64,000 nucleotides of DNA from Cepaea nemoralis (taxonomy: Eukaryota; Mollusca; Gastropoda; Stylommatophora; Helicidae): assembly GCA_014155875.1 (NCBI GenBank), contig JACEFZ010024497.1, forward strand, positions 1,382,501 to 1,446,500. The letters run 5' to 3'. Shown one piece after another: positions 1 through 10,395 of the stretch; the stretch's first letter is position 1; every line of letters begins with the position of its first letter. Below the pieces are notes generated by a model. The model did not search any database. It was given only the letters and a program-made list of their open reading frames with translations, and was not told the origin of the DNA. A program made the position numbers and the translations under genes.

Positions 1-1250
1 CAAACTATAGGTAAACCACAAACTCTAGGTAAACCACAAACTCTAGGTAAACCACAAACTCTAGGTAAACCACAAACTCTAGGTAAACCACAAACTATAG
101 GTAAACCACAAACTATAGGTAAACCACAAACTATAGGTAAACCACAAACTCTAGGTAAACCACAAACTATAGGTAACCCACAAACTCTAGGTAAACCACA
201 AACTCTAGGTAAACCACAAACTCTAGGTAAACCACAAACTATAGGTAAACCACAAACTATAGGTAAACCACAAACTATAGGTAAACCACAAACTATAGGT
301 AAACCACAAACTCTAGGTAAACCACAAACTATAGGTAAACCACAAACTATAGGTAAACCACAAACTCTAGGTAAACCACAAACTATAGGTAAACCACAAA
401 CTCTAGGTAAACCACAAACTATAGGTAAACCACAAACTATAGGTAAACCACAAACTATAGGTAAACCACAAACTATAGGTAAACCACAAACTATAGGTAA
501 ACCACAAACTATAGGTAAACCACAAACTATAGGTAAACCACAAACTATAGGTAAACCACAAACTATAGGTAACCCACAAACTCTAGGTAAACCACAAACT
601 ATAGGTAACCCACAAACTATAGGTAACCCACAAACTATAGGTAAACCACAAACTATAGGTAAACCACAAACTCTAGGTAAACCACAAACTCTAGGTAAAC
701 CACAAACTATAGGTAAACCACAAACTATAAGTAACCCACAAACTCTAGGTAAACCACAAACTATAGGTAAACCACAAACTCTAGGTAAACCACAAACTAT
801 AGGTAAACCACAAACTATAGGTAAACCACAAACTCTAGGTAAACCACAAACTATAGGTAAACCACAAACTATAGGTAAACCACAAACTCTAGGTAAACCA
901 CAAACTCTAGGTAAACCACAAACTATAGGTAAACCATAAACTATAGGTAAACCACAAACTATAGGTAAACCACAAACTATAGGTAAACCACAAACTATAG
1001 GTAAACAACAAACTCTAGGTAAACCACAAACTATAGGTAAACCATAAACTATAGGTAAACCACAAACTATAGGTAAACCACAAACTCTAGGTAAACCACA
1101 AACTCTAGGTAAACCACAAACTATAGGTAAACCACAAACTATAGGTAAACCACAAACTATAGGTAAACCACAAACTCTAGGTAAACCATAAACTATAGGT
1201 AAACCACAAACTATAGGTAAACCACAAACTATAGGTAAACCACAAACTAT
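1..1250. repeat. 18-bp minisatellite, about 69 copies, open at the left edge
   Basis: The unit is caaactataggtaaacca and it repeats almost perfectly to about base 1250. Two variants alternate irregularly: ACTATAGG and ACTCTAGG. Rare variants carry GTAACCCA or CCATAA. The array begins before the window. From about 1250 to 1345 it fades into unrelated AT-rich sequence. Confidence 0.97.
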
Positions 1251-1384
1251 AGTTACCCACGAAGGATAGTTAAACCACAAAGTATAGGTAAATCATAGCG
1301 ATAGGTACACTGCTAGAGTATAGTTATTAATATATATTTTCATAGATTGTTGTTATTTTCACCACCGCCGCTCCAATTTGTATC

Positions 1385-1700
1385 CACCATTTTGCGATGG
1401 GGAGGGGGCGGTGTTGCGTTACCAACGGCACCAAGAACTATGCTGACGGTAGCACAGCTACTGATAGGGTCTCCCATGTCGGACAAGTCAAGGGATAGGA
1501 ACCAGATGAAGCGATACACAAACCTGTTGCCTATTAGGTTGACTGGAAACAGTCAAAGGCCACGGTGACCAAACGTGAAGAAATGTTTGCTGAAGTCGGG
1601 CATACTGAACCATAGGCTAGACAAAACACGGCAACGAAATTTACTACATTATGCAATTTCAACCGCAGACCGGCGCAGGAATGCCGATCAAAGGAGAACT
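1385..1700 (+). mobile_element. Fragment of the 5' leader of the I-like LINE
   Basis: The stretch aligns by eye with 18800-19060, the leader of the LINE at 18795-23612. Shared blocks include the run around gacggtagcacagctactg, then ccatgtcggac, and the end around gcttgacaaa. Only the 5' end is present and no coding part follows. It is a truncated or rearranged copy. Confidence 0.65.
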
Positions 1701-1899
1701 GGAGCGAGTATCAAAATAATTGGAGATGTTTTTGCCTTGAAACTCTTTGAAGTCTTGTGTTCTAACCGATTAATTTGGTAATTTTCCCTTTATTTAAATT
1801 AAAAATTTTATTTTAAAGTATTTAACAAACGGAAATTCTTCATCATTGCGTGCATGTCGATAAGCATGGTCAGTCATTGTTTGCCAATTCTATCACCAG

Positions 1900-2225
1900 G
1901 CTCCGATCAGATTAGGTTTACTTTTGGCCAAACAATCTAGATATTTACTTCTTTGCCTTCCTGTTGCTCTTCACCTATCAATTTTTCCAATTGTAACTAA
2001 ATCTTCAAGTTTACTTTTCCTCAGTATAAGCCTATAACAATATTGACCGTCTACATCTAAGCAGTGTTCACCTGCTCCATTGATTTTTCTGTCTGTCGTT
2101 GGTGTTTTCCTCAGAAACCTCATTTCTGCTAACACCACATGTTTCTCAGCCTGCCCGTTGATTGTTCAGTTCTCCCATTCATGTAACAGTATATGCTCAG
2201 TAAAGCATATTAACGCCCCATTTCT
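1900..2225 (-). mobile_element. RTE/BovB-like LINE fragment, 3' coding part
   Basis: Reverse-strand translation gives pieces typical of the C-terminal end of RTE-type reverse transcriptases: AEMRFLRKTPT, then LRKSKLEDLVTIGKI. Stops and frame breaks interrupt it. The same peptide signature appears on the + strand near 5150-5500 and 52150-52500 and on the - strand near 51450-51660. Confidence 0.6.
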
Positions 2226-2317
2226 CATTGCACTCGGCAGAATTTTATTGGTGAGTGTGTTTTCCATCTTGCAACCGACATTTGCCTATGTGGGGTGTGT
2301 TCTGATACATCAGGCAC

Positions 2318-2602
2318 CATAAAAGGTGTTAGTTGATATAGACAGCAGGACGGTGGCCATGGAAGTCGGAACCCGCTAAGGAGTGTGTAACCACTATATA
2401 CAGGGATAACTGGCCGTGGCAGCCTAACGTCCACTGCATCTGTGTCCGTCTCCAGTCGTCTTGCCATGCTCGCCACTGGAACCAGATGGACGCAGATGAG
2501 AGAGCGAGGTCGATGGAGTTGCGCGACCACTACCTCGCTATAATCCAAACTAAAGCGCAAGTCATTCGTTCTTCATCAAATCAAAAGATGCAATGAATGA
2601 AT
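2318..2602 (+). repeat. 28S rRNA-derived module with an (AATG)n-tailed 3' part
   Basis: Bases 2331-2395 read like nuclear 28S rRNA: gacagcaggacggtggccat is followed by the block ending in ccgctaaggagtgtgtaac. Bases 2396-2440 match a second, distant 28S segment from the peptidyl-transferase region (acagggataactggc, then gtggcagcc). In 28S the two are far apart; here they are joined directly. About 160 bases of unrelated sequence follow, ending in a short aatgaatg tail. The arrangement suggests a retroposed, rRNA-headed SINE-like element or an rRNA pseudogene. Matching is from memory of 28S sequence, not from an alignment. Confidence 0.65.
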
Positions 2603-2808
2603 GGTCCTCATCATTCGTGATGGACGAACATCCAATCCAACAACACATCCACTGTTTTGACAGCGCCAGGACAGCTGAACCGAGGTTATACATGTCTAAC
2701 ACTAACATTTATCCTCCACCAAAACAAAGCGCGCACCACGCACATACATGCGCATCTGTGTGTAAGTAAAGAACCCTTTTCCGCGCTTCATGATATACTT
2801 CAAAAAGT

Positions 2809-3040
2809 TAGTTGCATATCCTTTACAGGACGTCGCTGTCAACCCCAGCATTTTTGACTGTTCGTGATTTCTTGCCAAGTTTACGTTCAGTAATTTGCCA
2901 TCGCCTTTTGAACGACCGGCATTCATACCATTGTATGAAAACCAACGCAAGGCGGTCTGCTGCCAAATCACCCGCAACTGTGTTTTGAACGCGATATGCG
3001 GGACTACGAATTGTGCCCGTAACCCTTACGCCACAGAGGA
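2809..3040 (-). mobile_element. tRNA-derived SINE, family A
   Basis: The + strand begins with the family's reversed 3' end, gcatatcctttacaggacg, and runs through the conserved core (ttgccaag, acgttcagta, tttgccat) to a tRNA-like head. At least fourteen copies of family A lie in this window. The intact head at 51038 carries a box-B-like gggttcgaaatc. Confidence 0.8.
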
Positions 3041-3055
3041 TATATTTTTTTTTTT

Positions 3056-3297
3056 TTTAGCATATTCTTTACAGGACTTAGCTGTCAACACCAGCATCTT
3101 TCAGCTGTATGTTGATCTCTTGGCAAGATTACGCTCAGTAGTTTGCCATTGCTTTCTGAGCGGCCGGCTCACATACCCCGTAAGTTACCGATGCGATTCG
3201 AACCACTGCTGATTTAAACCGTCATCACGTTACCGACGAGAGTATACGAGATTACGGAGAAAAGTCATAACCTCTAAGCCACGAAGCCGGCATAAAT
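3056..3297 (-). mobile_element. SINE, family A (second subtype)
   Basis: It follows a T-run and carries the reversed 3' end (catattctttacaggac) and the core with the gagcggccggctc block. Its head matches the copy at 46666-46878, sharing the far-end stretch attacggagaaaag. It lies directly beside the preceding SINE in the same orientation. Confidence 0.78.
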
Positions 3298-3369
3298 AGT
3301 GCTATCTCGGTAATGGCATAGATCAACCCACACTCGAGGGGGGACGTGGTCGGTATCCTGGCGGATATT

Positions 3370-3790
3370 ATTGTGTGTGTGTGTGGGGGGGGGGGGGTAT
3401 TGTGTGTGTGTCTTGTATAGGTGTGTGTGTGGATTTGTAAGGGTCGGTATGTGTGTGTGTGGGGGGTGGGGGGGTTATTGTGTGTGGGTCTTGCATGGGT
3501 ATGTGTGTATGTGGATATGTAAGGGTCGGTATGTGTGTGAGTATATGTGTGTGTATGTGTGTGTGCAAGTATGTGTATGTGGATATGTAAGGGCCGGTAT
3601 GTGTGTGCGTGTGTGTGGATATGTAAGGGTCGGTGTGTGTGTGTGTGTCTATGTGGATATATGTATGGATGTGTCATGTGTGTGGGTGTGCGTTTGTGCT
3701 TATATTTGTCGGTTTGGGTGTGCGTGTGTGTAAGGGTATGTGTGTGGGTGCATGTATGTTCGCGCGTGTACGTGTGTGTATGTGTGTGTA
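3370..3790 (+). repeat. TG-rich microsatellite tract upstream of exon LE2a
   Basis: About 420 bases of interrupted (TG)n with a few G runs. It ends some 38 bases before the LE2a splice acceptor at 3827-3828. In the netrin transcript it would be a UG-repeat tract followed by the polypyrimidine stretch gattttttccctatag. UG repeats in this position bind TDP-43 and CELF proteins in other genes, which makes this a plausible splicing control element here. Confidence 0.9.
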
Positions 3791-3828
3791 GCTCTCATAA
3801 CTAAACTGACGTGATTTTTTCCCTATAG

Positions 3829-4017
3829 AGTGCAACTGCAACAACCACTCCCGCCAATGCCGCTTCAACATGGAGCTGTTCCAACTGTCCGGCTCCAAAA
3901 GTGGAGGGGTGTGCATCGGCTGCCGGCACCACACCGCCGGCAGAAGCTGCAATTACTGCATGGAGGGCTACTTTCGCGACAAGAGTAAAACAATCGTCCA
4001 CAAAAAGGCATGCAAAG
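3829..4017 (+). CDS. ntn1: Netrin exon encoding laminin EGF-like domain 2, copy a (LE2a)
   Basis: This exon encodes one complete laminin-type EGF repeat of netrin, the secreted guidance cue that binds DCC and UNC5 receptors. The acceptor is ttttttccctatag (AG at 3827-3828) and the donor is gtacac at 4018. The intron is phase 1 on both sides. The 63-residue product begins [13 protein letters not shown], contains SGSKSGGVC and [10 protein letters not shown], and ends HKKACK. All eight LE cysteines are present. A second exon of identical length and phase, 39 of 63 residues identical, lies 4.3 kb downstream at 8362. Copy a is the more diverged from the vertebrate netrin-1 LE2 as I remember it, for example RQC where the other copy has RRC. 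No stop codon or splice defect is visible, so I read it as functional. No LE1 exon is present upstream in the window. Confidence 0.93.
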
Positions 4018-4527
4018 GTACACGGCATGGCTTGGAGATCAGATGACGTCGGCTGGAGGCGGAGCTTGTGCTGTGAGCATGAGGGACAGCTCCGCCCCTG
4101 AACTACGCGTTTCATATTCTATGGAGATTCTTTCTTCCATACAGTTGTTGTTCCCTAAAACAAAAGCGGAGAAATATGGTTTCTGAAAGTTACGATGGCA
4201 GTAAGTTTGTAATAATAATTATTAGGGGGTTCTATATTATTTCACACGGGTAGATAGAGCCCGTCACCTGGGATAGAATCTAGCTGTCTAGAGGAACCCA
4301 AACTTACGCACATACATGTCAAAACCGGACACACGGACCTTTGAGGGGCATAACGAGGTGTGACCCATTTCCCTCGAAAGAAAACCGAAGAAGTAGCGGG
4401 AAACTATTTCATTCGCAGATATTGATTGGATCCCATGAAGACACGTAGGAAGAAGTAAATATTAGTGAACACAAGTATAAATAAAGGACCCGGGTGGTAT
4501 ATGGTGCTAGTCCCGTATTTGTATAGT
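4018..4527. other. Intron sequence with no recognisable feature
   Basis: After the LE2a donor I see no repeat family, ORF or RNA gene that I can support. Confidence 0.5.
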
Positions 4528-4692
4528 CAGTTGCATATCCTTTATAGGACGCCGCAGTCTATCCCAGCATTTTTGGCTGTTTTTGATTTCTTGGCAAGAT
4601 TACGTTCAGTAGTTTGCCATTGCTTTATGAACGACCGATACTTGTACCATTGTTTTATGAAAACCCGCGCAAGGCGGTTGCTTTCAAGTAGA
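4528..4692 (-). mobile_element. SINE, family A, truncated
   Basis: It begins gttgcatatcctttatagg on the + strand and carries the tttgccattgctt and gaacgacc core. It stops within the head near cgcaaggcggttg. Confidence 0.75.
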
Positions 4693-4930
4693 TGAAAAGT
4701 ATCTTTTGCAATAAGTCACTATCATTGAAAGAGGCAAACGGCGTTCTTCGGTCTCGTAGTCAGAGGATGGGCATTAACATTGTGCCGACTAGAAAGATGA
4801 GCTTGAGAAGAGGTAAAGGCAACCGAGAGAAATCATGCTGGATGGACCGAGACAGTGGGTGGGAGGAAATCATCAGCAGATTTGATCGAGCACACTAAGG
4901 ACTGAGATATGTGGAGAGACATAAACACTT
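4693..4930 (+). mobile_element. RTE-like LINE fragment, C-terminal coding remnant
   Basis: The translation resembles the end of RTE-type ORF2, with a phrase parallel to the better copy at 5340-5570 (SLRRGKGNREKSCWMDRD, then EEIISRFDRAH). It is short and broken. Confidence 0.5.
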
Positions 4931-4939
4931 ATTTAAATT

Positions 4940-5625
4940 GGTAGTGCAAAATATGAAATGGAAATAGAAGGACATATCCTTGACCAAGTGGATAATTTTA
5001 AATACCTAGGGGCACTTACAACAACAGATGTTAGATGCACAATGGAGATTAAGAACAGAATATGGCAAGCAAAAAGCTGCACTTCAGAAAATGAAGAGTA
5101 TCTTATGTAATAAGTCACTATCATTGAATATAAGAAAAAGAATGCTGAAGTGCTATATAGAACATATTTTGCCGTAGAGCAGTGAATCTTGGAATGTAAA
5201 TGTACAAATTAGGAAGAACTTGGAAGCAACAGAGATGTGGTCCCTGAGACGAATGCTGCGAATTCCTTGGACTGCTAAAGTAACTAACAAAGATTGCCTG
5301 AAATAGGCTAATGAACCTAGAACAGTACATACAACAATAAGAAAGAGACAAACAGCTTTCTTTGGTCATGTGATGAGAAGACAGGCATTGGAGAACATCG
5401 TGACAACTGGAAAGATCGAGGGGAAGAGAGGCAGAGACAGACCAAGAGAAATGATGCTGGATGGACTGAGACTGTGGCATGAAGTAATATTATCAGCAGA
5501 GTTGATCCAGAGAACCAAAGACCGAGATCAGTGGAGAGTCATGAACGCCTACTCCAGCTGGCACGGCACTTGATAATTATGATGAGTGCACATGATGATA
5601 ATGACGATGGATCCCAATTCAATGG
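4940..5625 (+). mobile_element. RTE/BovB-like LINE, decayed 3' end of ORF2
   Basis: Several frames together give the usual order of an RTE reverse transcriptase C-terminus: DNFKYLGALTTTD near 4990, KCYIEHIL near 5155, MWSLRRMLRIPWT near 5240, then an open stretch at 5370-5573 with KIEGKRGRDRPREMMLDGLR. It ends in a TGATGATAATGACGATG tail typical of such elements. Frameshifts and at least two in-frame stops show that it is dead. It lies in the LE2a-LE2b intron, in sense. Confidence 0.75.
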
Positions 5626-5689
5626 ATGATGTGGTCACTATCACAAAGTCCGTGTTTACTTCCCATATTTCCTAGTATATGATTTAAGG

Positions 5690-5822
5690 CTGAGTCTTCA
5701 TGGAAGCCAAGGTCAACTTTTGGAGGTTAAATTCCCGTTTCCATGTGTAATGGAATACACGGACACCGGACGGGCAGGCAAGCTGTCTAGCCATTGGGCC
5801 AGCACGGCAGCCATGGTCATAA
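5690..5822 (-). mobile_element. tRNA-derived SINE, family B, diverged
   Basis: Read on the - strand it has the family B head (tggcccaatggctagacagc) and the arm cagcttgcctgcccgtcc, then a tail near ggaatttaacctcc. Compare the better copies at 49843 and 13541. Confidence 0.55.
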
Positions 5823-5859
5823 CTAAGACAGCGTCACAAATTCAAGAGTTTCAATGCAC

Positions 5860-6080
5860 TTTAGAGGCCAGAGGTTCGACTTCATTGCACCGGGTTTCTC
5901 CCATATGTCTTGGTCTCTTACCGCAGGGCAGCCTGTCGACAGCGACTTACACAGCACGAACTCCGTAGCTCTAACGACGACCGCCAAGAGTTTCTCAAAA
6001 AAGTACACCCGTGAACTGAATGAGAGAGTTCTGAATCGAACCCATAATCTCCAGAGCGCAAGGCAGCCGACTTAACTAAT
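5860..6080 (+). repeat. Repeat family E (potentially coding, class unknown)
   Basis: It shares DNA and a diverged peptide with copies at 18650, 36180 and (reversed) 49165. The shared peptide reads roughly GFxPYxxVSxRRA, then HELRSSNDD. This copy has frame breaks. I cannot assign the family to a known transposon class. Confidence 0.6.
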
Positions 6081-6834
6081 TCGCAGCGGAGAGTGCCCGT
6101 AATATAAACTGAAAGAATTCAGTATGGCCATCTTTCAATTATTTTATGCGCCACTGAAATCTACTTCTCTCCCCTTATGTTCTACGAGTATCCACAAATA
6201 CAAATGCATTTAAACCTTGTTACCATCTCGGCCCCAGCCGTTTCCCCGACGTTGTCGGTTCGCGCATGCAATTGTTCTAGATTATTTACCCGCTTGAGGC
6301 GGCATAGATACTATTACTTTGGCAGAAAACAATACCCCTTTTGTGGAGTAGTTTTTGTTCTCAACTCCGCTTTCATTTTATGGGGACAATAACCTGCGAA
6401 CTCTGCTGTGCGTTCACTGAACATAACCCTTATTTTTATGTAATCTTTTCCCCCTTTTCAGCATGATTTTGTATTCCTTCCAGGCGCCTTGTTTCTAGTG
6501 GTGGAATGCGGTGTATTGTAGTCTGTTCATGAGCTACATTTGCCCAAATATCACACACTTCCTAACGATGTCTGTTTCAGATTACACTTTAAGCATGTTG
6601 TTTTATATTTTGTGTTTTTTATATCTATTTGTATACACGCCATTTTTTAACAGAATGCGCAAGTGTCACACAAGATGGCGGAAGTACAACCGGGTATCAT
6701 AAAATAAACCCAGTGGCGGGAACCGGAAGTCATCCATTGATAGTTTTAAATCTTTCAGATTCCTTAAATTATTTTTTAAACAAGCGGCTCATCATGCAAT
6801 GGTTAGATTTTTGTTACGTGAAATAGGATACAAT
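6081..6834. other. Intron sequence with no recognisable feature
   Basis: AT-rich intron. Short ORFs here have no recognisable domain. Confidence 0.5.
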
Positions 6835-8110
6835 GAATTAAAGTAACTACTTAGGATAGATTCATCTAAAGTAACAACTGCTTAGGACAGAATAAGTTAA
6901 AGTAACAGCTACCTAAGATAGAAGGAGTTAATGCAACTACTACCTAGAGAAGACTCAATTAAACAACTGCTTAGGCCCTGCGAACGCGATTCGTAACCCC
7001 GCATACAACACAGTTGCGGGCGATTTGGAAGCAGGCCTGCCTTGCGCTGGCTTTCACACAATGGTATGAGTTCCTGTCATTCAGAAGGCAATGGCAAACT
7101 ACTGAACGTAATTTGCCCTGAAATCACAAACAGCCAAAAAATGAATAACAACAACTCAGGATATAATGATGCTTAAAACATACTGATTTAAGATAACGGT
7201 TACTCATTACAGCATTTACAGTAACAACTACGTAGAATAGAACCCTAAAAGTAACATTTAATTAGGCTTGAGTCAATCTAACAAGTAACATCTACAGTAC
7301 GTAACATGGAATGGTATAAAATAACTACTTATGATGTAATGATTTAATGTAATGCCTGTTTAGGATACAGCCATCTTAAATAACAACTACAAATGGCAGT
7401 CTCATTAAAAATAATTACTTAAGATAGAGTCATCTAAAGTAAGAATTGTTTTGGATTATGTCATCTAAATTAATAATTTCTTCGGATAGAGGCATCTAAA
7501 GTAATAACCACTTATTCGTGAGTTATCTAACCGTACAGCTAATTAGGATAGTCCTTTAAAGTAATTGCTTTAAGACGGGGAAAAAATTAATTAAACTAGT
7601 CATCTATGCTAACAACTGCTTAGAACATAACATTATAAAGTAACAACTACTTAGGTTATGGTAATTTAAAACTGCTTAGTCATTTAATATCACACTTATT
7701 ATAGAGTTATATAGAGTAACAACTACTTAGGATAGAATTGTGCAAAGTAATAACCGCTTAGGAAAGAATTATTTCAATGATAGCTATTGAGGACAGTTTA
7801 CTGACGCATCTACTTAGAATAGTGTAATCTAAAGTAGTAATTAATTAGACTTGAGTTATATATAATAACAACAACTTGAGTATCAACTACTTAAGCTACA
7901 ACAATATAAATTAACAATTACTTAAGATAGGATTATTGTTAAATAACTGCTTATGATATGAAGTAACAACTACATAGACTACACTGATTTGAAGTAACAA
8001 CTAATTAGAATAGAATGATTCAAAGTAACAACTACTTAGAATAGAATGCTTAAAAGTAACAACTATTTAACATATATTGATTCATATTAGCAACTATTAG
8101 AATAGATTGA
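6835..8110. repeat. Diverged minisatellite, unit about 30-33 bp
   Basis: The unit approximates agtaacaactacttaggata followed by gaatgatttaa. Copies are heavily diverged in sequence and length. A family A SINE at 6975-7165 interrupts the array. It ends about 250 bases before exon LE2b. Confidence 0.8.
6975..7165 (+). mobile_element. SINE, family A, inside the minisatellite
   Basis: It contains gcgggcgatttggaagcagg, then the core ggcaatggcaaactactgaa and aaatcacaaacagcc. The minisatellite continues on both sides, so the SINE arrived after the array formed. Confidence 0.78.
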
Positions 8111-8361
8111 TTTAAATTGCACAACAATACACAACAACGATACAGTCTTGTCATACTGGGAGAGCAACAATATAAACGAGGAGCTTCCGTCGTCTTGTGA
8201 TTACACGAACTATTATATCTCTTGACATGCCAATCTGTGATATCATATTCCCATGTAATCTTCATATTCGCTGAATTCCCTGCATCATATAATGACTAAC
8301 AGCTTGGCATTCCTTGTCTACCCACCAGCATGACTTTTTGCATGTTTACGTTGTCTTGCAG

Positions 8362-8550
8362 CATGTAACTGCAACTTGCATGCCCGCCGCTGCCGCTTCA
8401 ACTACGAGTTGTACCAGATGTCCGGCATGCGAAGTGGAGGCATCTGTCTCAACTGTAAGCACAACACTGCCGGCCGCCACTGCAATTATTGTAAGGAGGG
8501 ATATTACAGGGATAGCACCCGGCGAATCACCGACAAGAGGGCGTGCAAAG
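8362..8550 (+). CDS. ntn1: Netrin exon encoding laminin EGF-like domain 2, copy b (LE2b)
   Basis: Acceptor ttgtcttgcag (AG at 8360-8361), donor gtaggc at 8551, phase 1 on both sides, 189 bp, exactly as for the exon at 3829. The 63-residue product begins [13 protein letters not shown], contains [12 protein letters not shown] and [10 protein letters not shown], and ends DKRACK. All eight LE cysteines are present. This copy is the closer of the two to vertebrate netrin-1 LE2 from memory, including the HARRCR basic run. Because both LE2 exons are symmetric and equal in length, mutually exclusive use, double inclusion and double skipping would all stay in frame. The equal length and clean splice sites argue for regulated alternative use rather than a dead duplicate. 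RNA evidence is needed to say which form occurs. Confidence 0.95.
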
Positions 8551-8829
8551 GTAGGCAACGAGCATGCTGGCGTGTCCGCTTGTTAGATGTGGGATGAGGG
8601 GTCGTTATACATTAGCTGATGCTTGTTTGTGTCACATAACACTTTAGTTTTATCCGCTTTCAGATAGCTTTTCAGGTTGCTTTCTCGTCTTCCATCTTCG
8701 GTGACAATGTCGGCTCGATACCTGAAAAGAAGATGGAAGGAATATTTGATAGAGAAATGGAAACAAGGTGTGGGAAGGTGAACGGAGTGAGCTACCAAAT
8801 GTCATAATTACTCAAGCATCCGCACATTA

Positions 8830-10050
8830 TTTTAGAAGTCATTAGATAAGTAAAACAGACGCGTGAACTATATCGAAAAGTGATGCACAACGCATGGAAA
8901 CACAATCGATAAGTGATCAACACATGCATACTCAATCGACATAGTGTGATACACGATACATGCAAACTCAATCGATAAGTGATGAACGCATGCATACTCA
9001 ATCGAAAAGTGATCAACAACAAATGTTTATTTAGTGGGCAAGTGATAAACAACACATATATTCTCAACAAGTGATCAACAACACATAGATACTCAACAAG
9101 TGATCAACAACACATATATACTCAACGGACAAGCGATCAACAACACATGTTTATTCACCGGACAAGTGATCAACAACACACAAATACTCAACGGACAAGT
9201 GATCAACAACACATGTTTATTCAACGGACAAGTGATCAACAACACATGTTTATTCACCGGACAAGCAATCAACAACACACAAATACTCAACGGACAAGTG
9301 ATCAATAACACATAAATACTCAACGGACAAGTGATCAACAACACACATATACTCAACGGACAAAGTGATCAACAACACATAAATACTTAACGGACAAGTG
9401 ATCAACAACACACATATACTCAACGGACAAAGTGATCAACAACACACAAATACTCAACGGACAAGTGATCAACAACACACATATACTCAACGGACAAGTG
9501 ATCAACACAAGGAATTTATTGAATCGACACATGATCAACAACACTCGTGTACTGATTCGATAATTGACCAACGAGACATATGTACTTAATCGATAATTGA
9601 TCAACAAGACATGTGTATTTAATCGACAATTGATCAAGATCAAGACATGTGTACTTAATCGACAATTGATCAAGACATGTGAACTTAATCGACAATTGAT
9701 CAATACATGTGTACTTAATCGACAATTGATCAAGACATGTGTACTTAATCGACAATTGATCAAGACATGTGTACGTAATCGACAATTGATCAACAAGACA
9801 TGTTTACTTAATCGACAATTGATCAACAAGATACGTTTATTTAATGGATAATTGATCAACAAGACATGTTTACTTAATCGACAAGTGATAAACAAAAGGA
9901 GTGTATTGAATCGAGACGTAATCAACAAGACATGTGTATTTAATCGACAAGTGACCAACGATATGTGTATACTCAATCGACAAGTCATCAACAACATACG
10001 TATACTGAGCCGACAAGTGATCACAAAACATATATACTTAATCGATACGT
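8830..10050. repeat. 30-33 bp minisatellite, roughly 35 copies, several subfamilies
   Basis: The unit approximates gtgatcaacaacacatatat followed by actcaacggacaa. From 9590 to 9850 a 30-bp subfamily (aatcgacaattgatcaagac) takes over. Long ORFs on both strands across the array (for example 223 codons on the - strand) result from unit composition and are not genes. Confidence 0.93.
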
Positions 10051-10079
10051 AAGCAACTCGCCATGTGCCCTAACACTGC

Positions 10080-10205
10080 TAGAAGTGCAAAACATGGACA
10101 GTGACTACATCACAAAAGGAGGAAAACTCACTACACCGGAAATGAAATTCTTGAGAACAGCAATCGGCGTCATTAGAAGAAAGAAATAGAAATGATGACA
10201 CCATG
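10080..10205 (+). mobile_element. Short RTE-like LINE fragment
   Basis: The peptide KLTTPEMKFLRTAIGVIRRKK matches the TTTEMRFLRR-IL-RR-K signature seen at 51448-51666 (reversed). Only this piece is present. Confidence 0.55.
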
Positions 10206-10224
10206 AATATCACAAGCACCTCTC

Positions 10225-10395
10225 ACTTTATTCTTGTGTGTTCGGGGGACCCCCATACGAGAATCAAAGAATAGTAACACTGTAACCTACCATACATGTC
10301 GTAAGAGGCGACTAGAGAATGTTGGGGTGAGACTGGCTACCTCAGCTGGTAGAAAACTTAGCTGCAAACTCCCGAAGTCCAACCAATCGTGAATA
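10225..10395 (-). repeat. Repeat family F
   Basis: The reverse complement of this stretch resembles 25415-25575 and 47880-48075. Shared blocks are ggttggactt, then cgcctcttacgacatg, then ggttacagtgttactattc. Class not known to me. Confidence 0.65.

Noticed and set aside
1..935. Start-less open frame of over 300 codons reading QTIGKP/QTLGKP across the 18-bp array
   Set aside because: The unit is a multiple of three and happens to lack stops. Another frame on the opposite strand is equally open, and some units (CCATAA) carry stops. No splice signal or start supports coding.
2225..2560. 111-codon - strand ORF
   Set aside because: It is antisense to the 28S-derived module and has no domain.
1..3828. 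Search for the LE1 exon
   Set aside because: No eight-cysteine LE pattern with splice sites before 3829.
9353..10024. 223-codon - strand ORF
   Set aside because: It lies wholly in the 30-33 bp minisatellite and its peptide only mirrors the unit.
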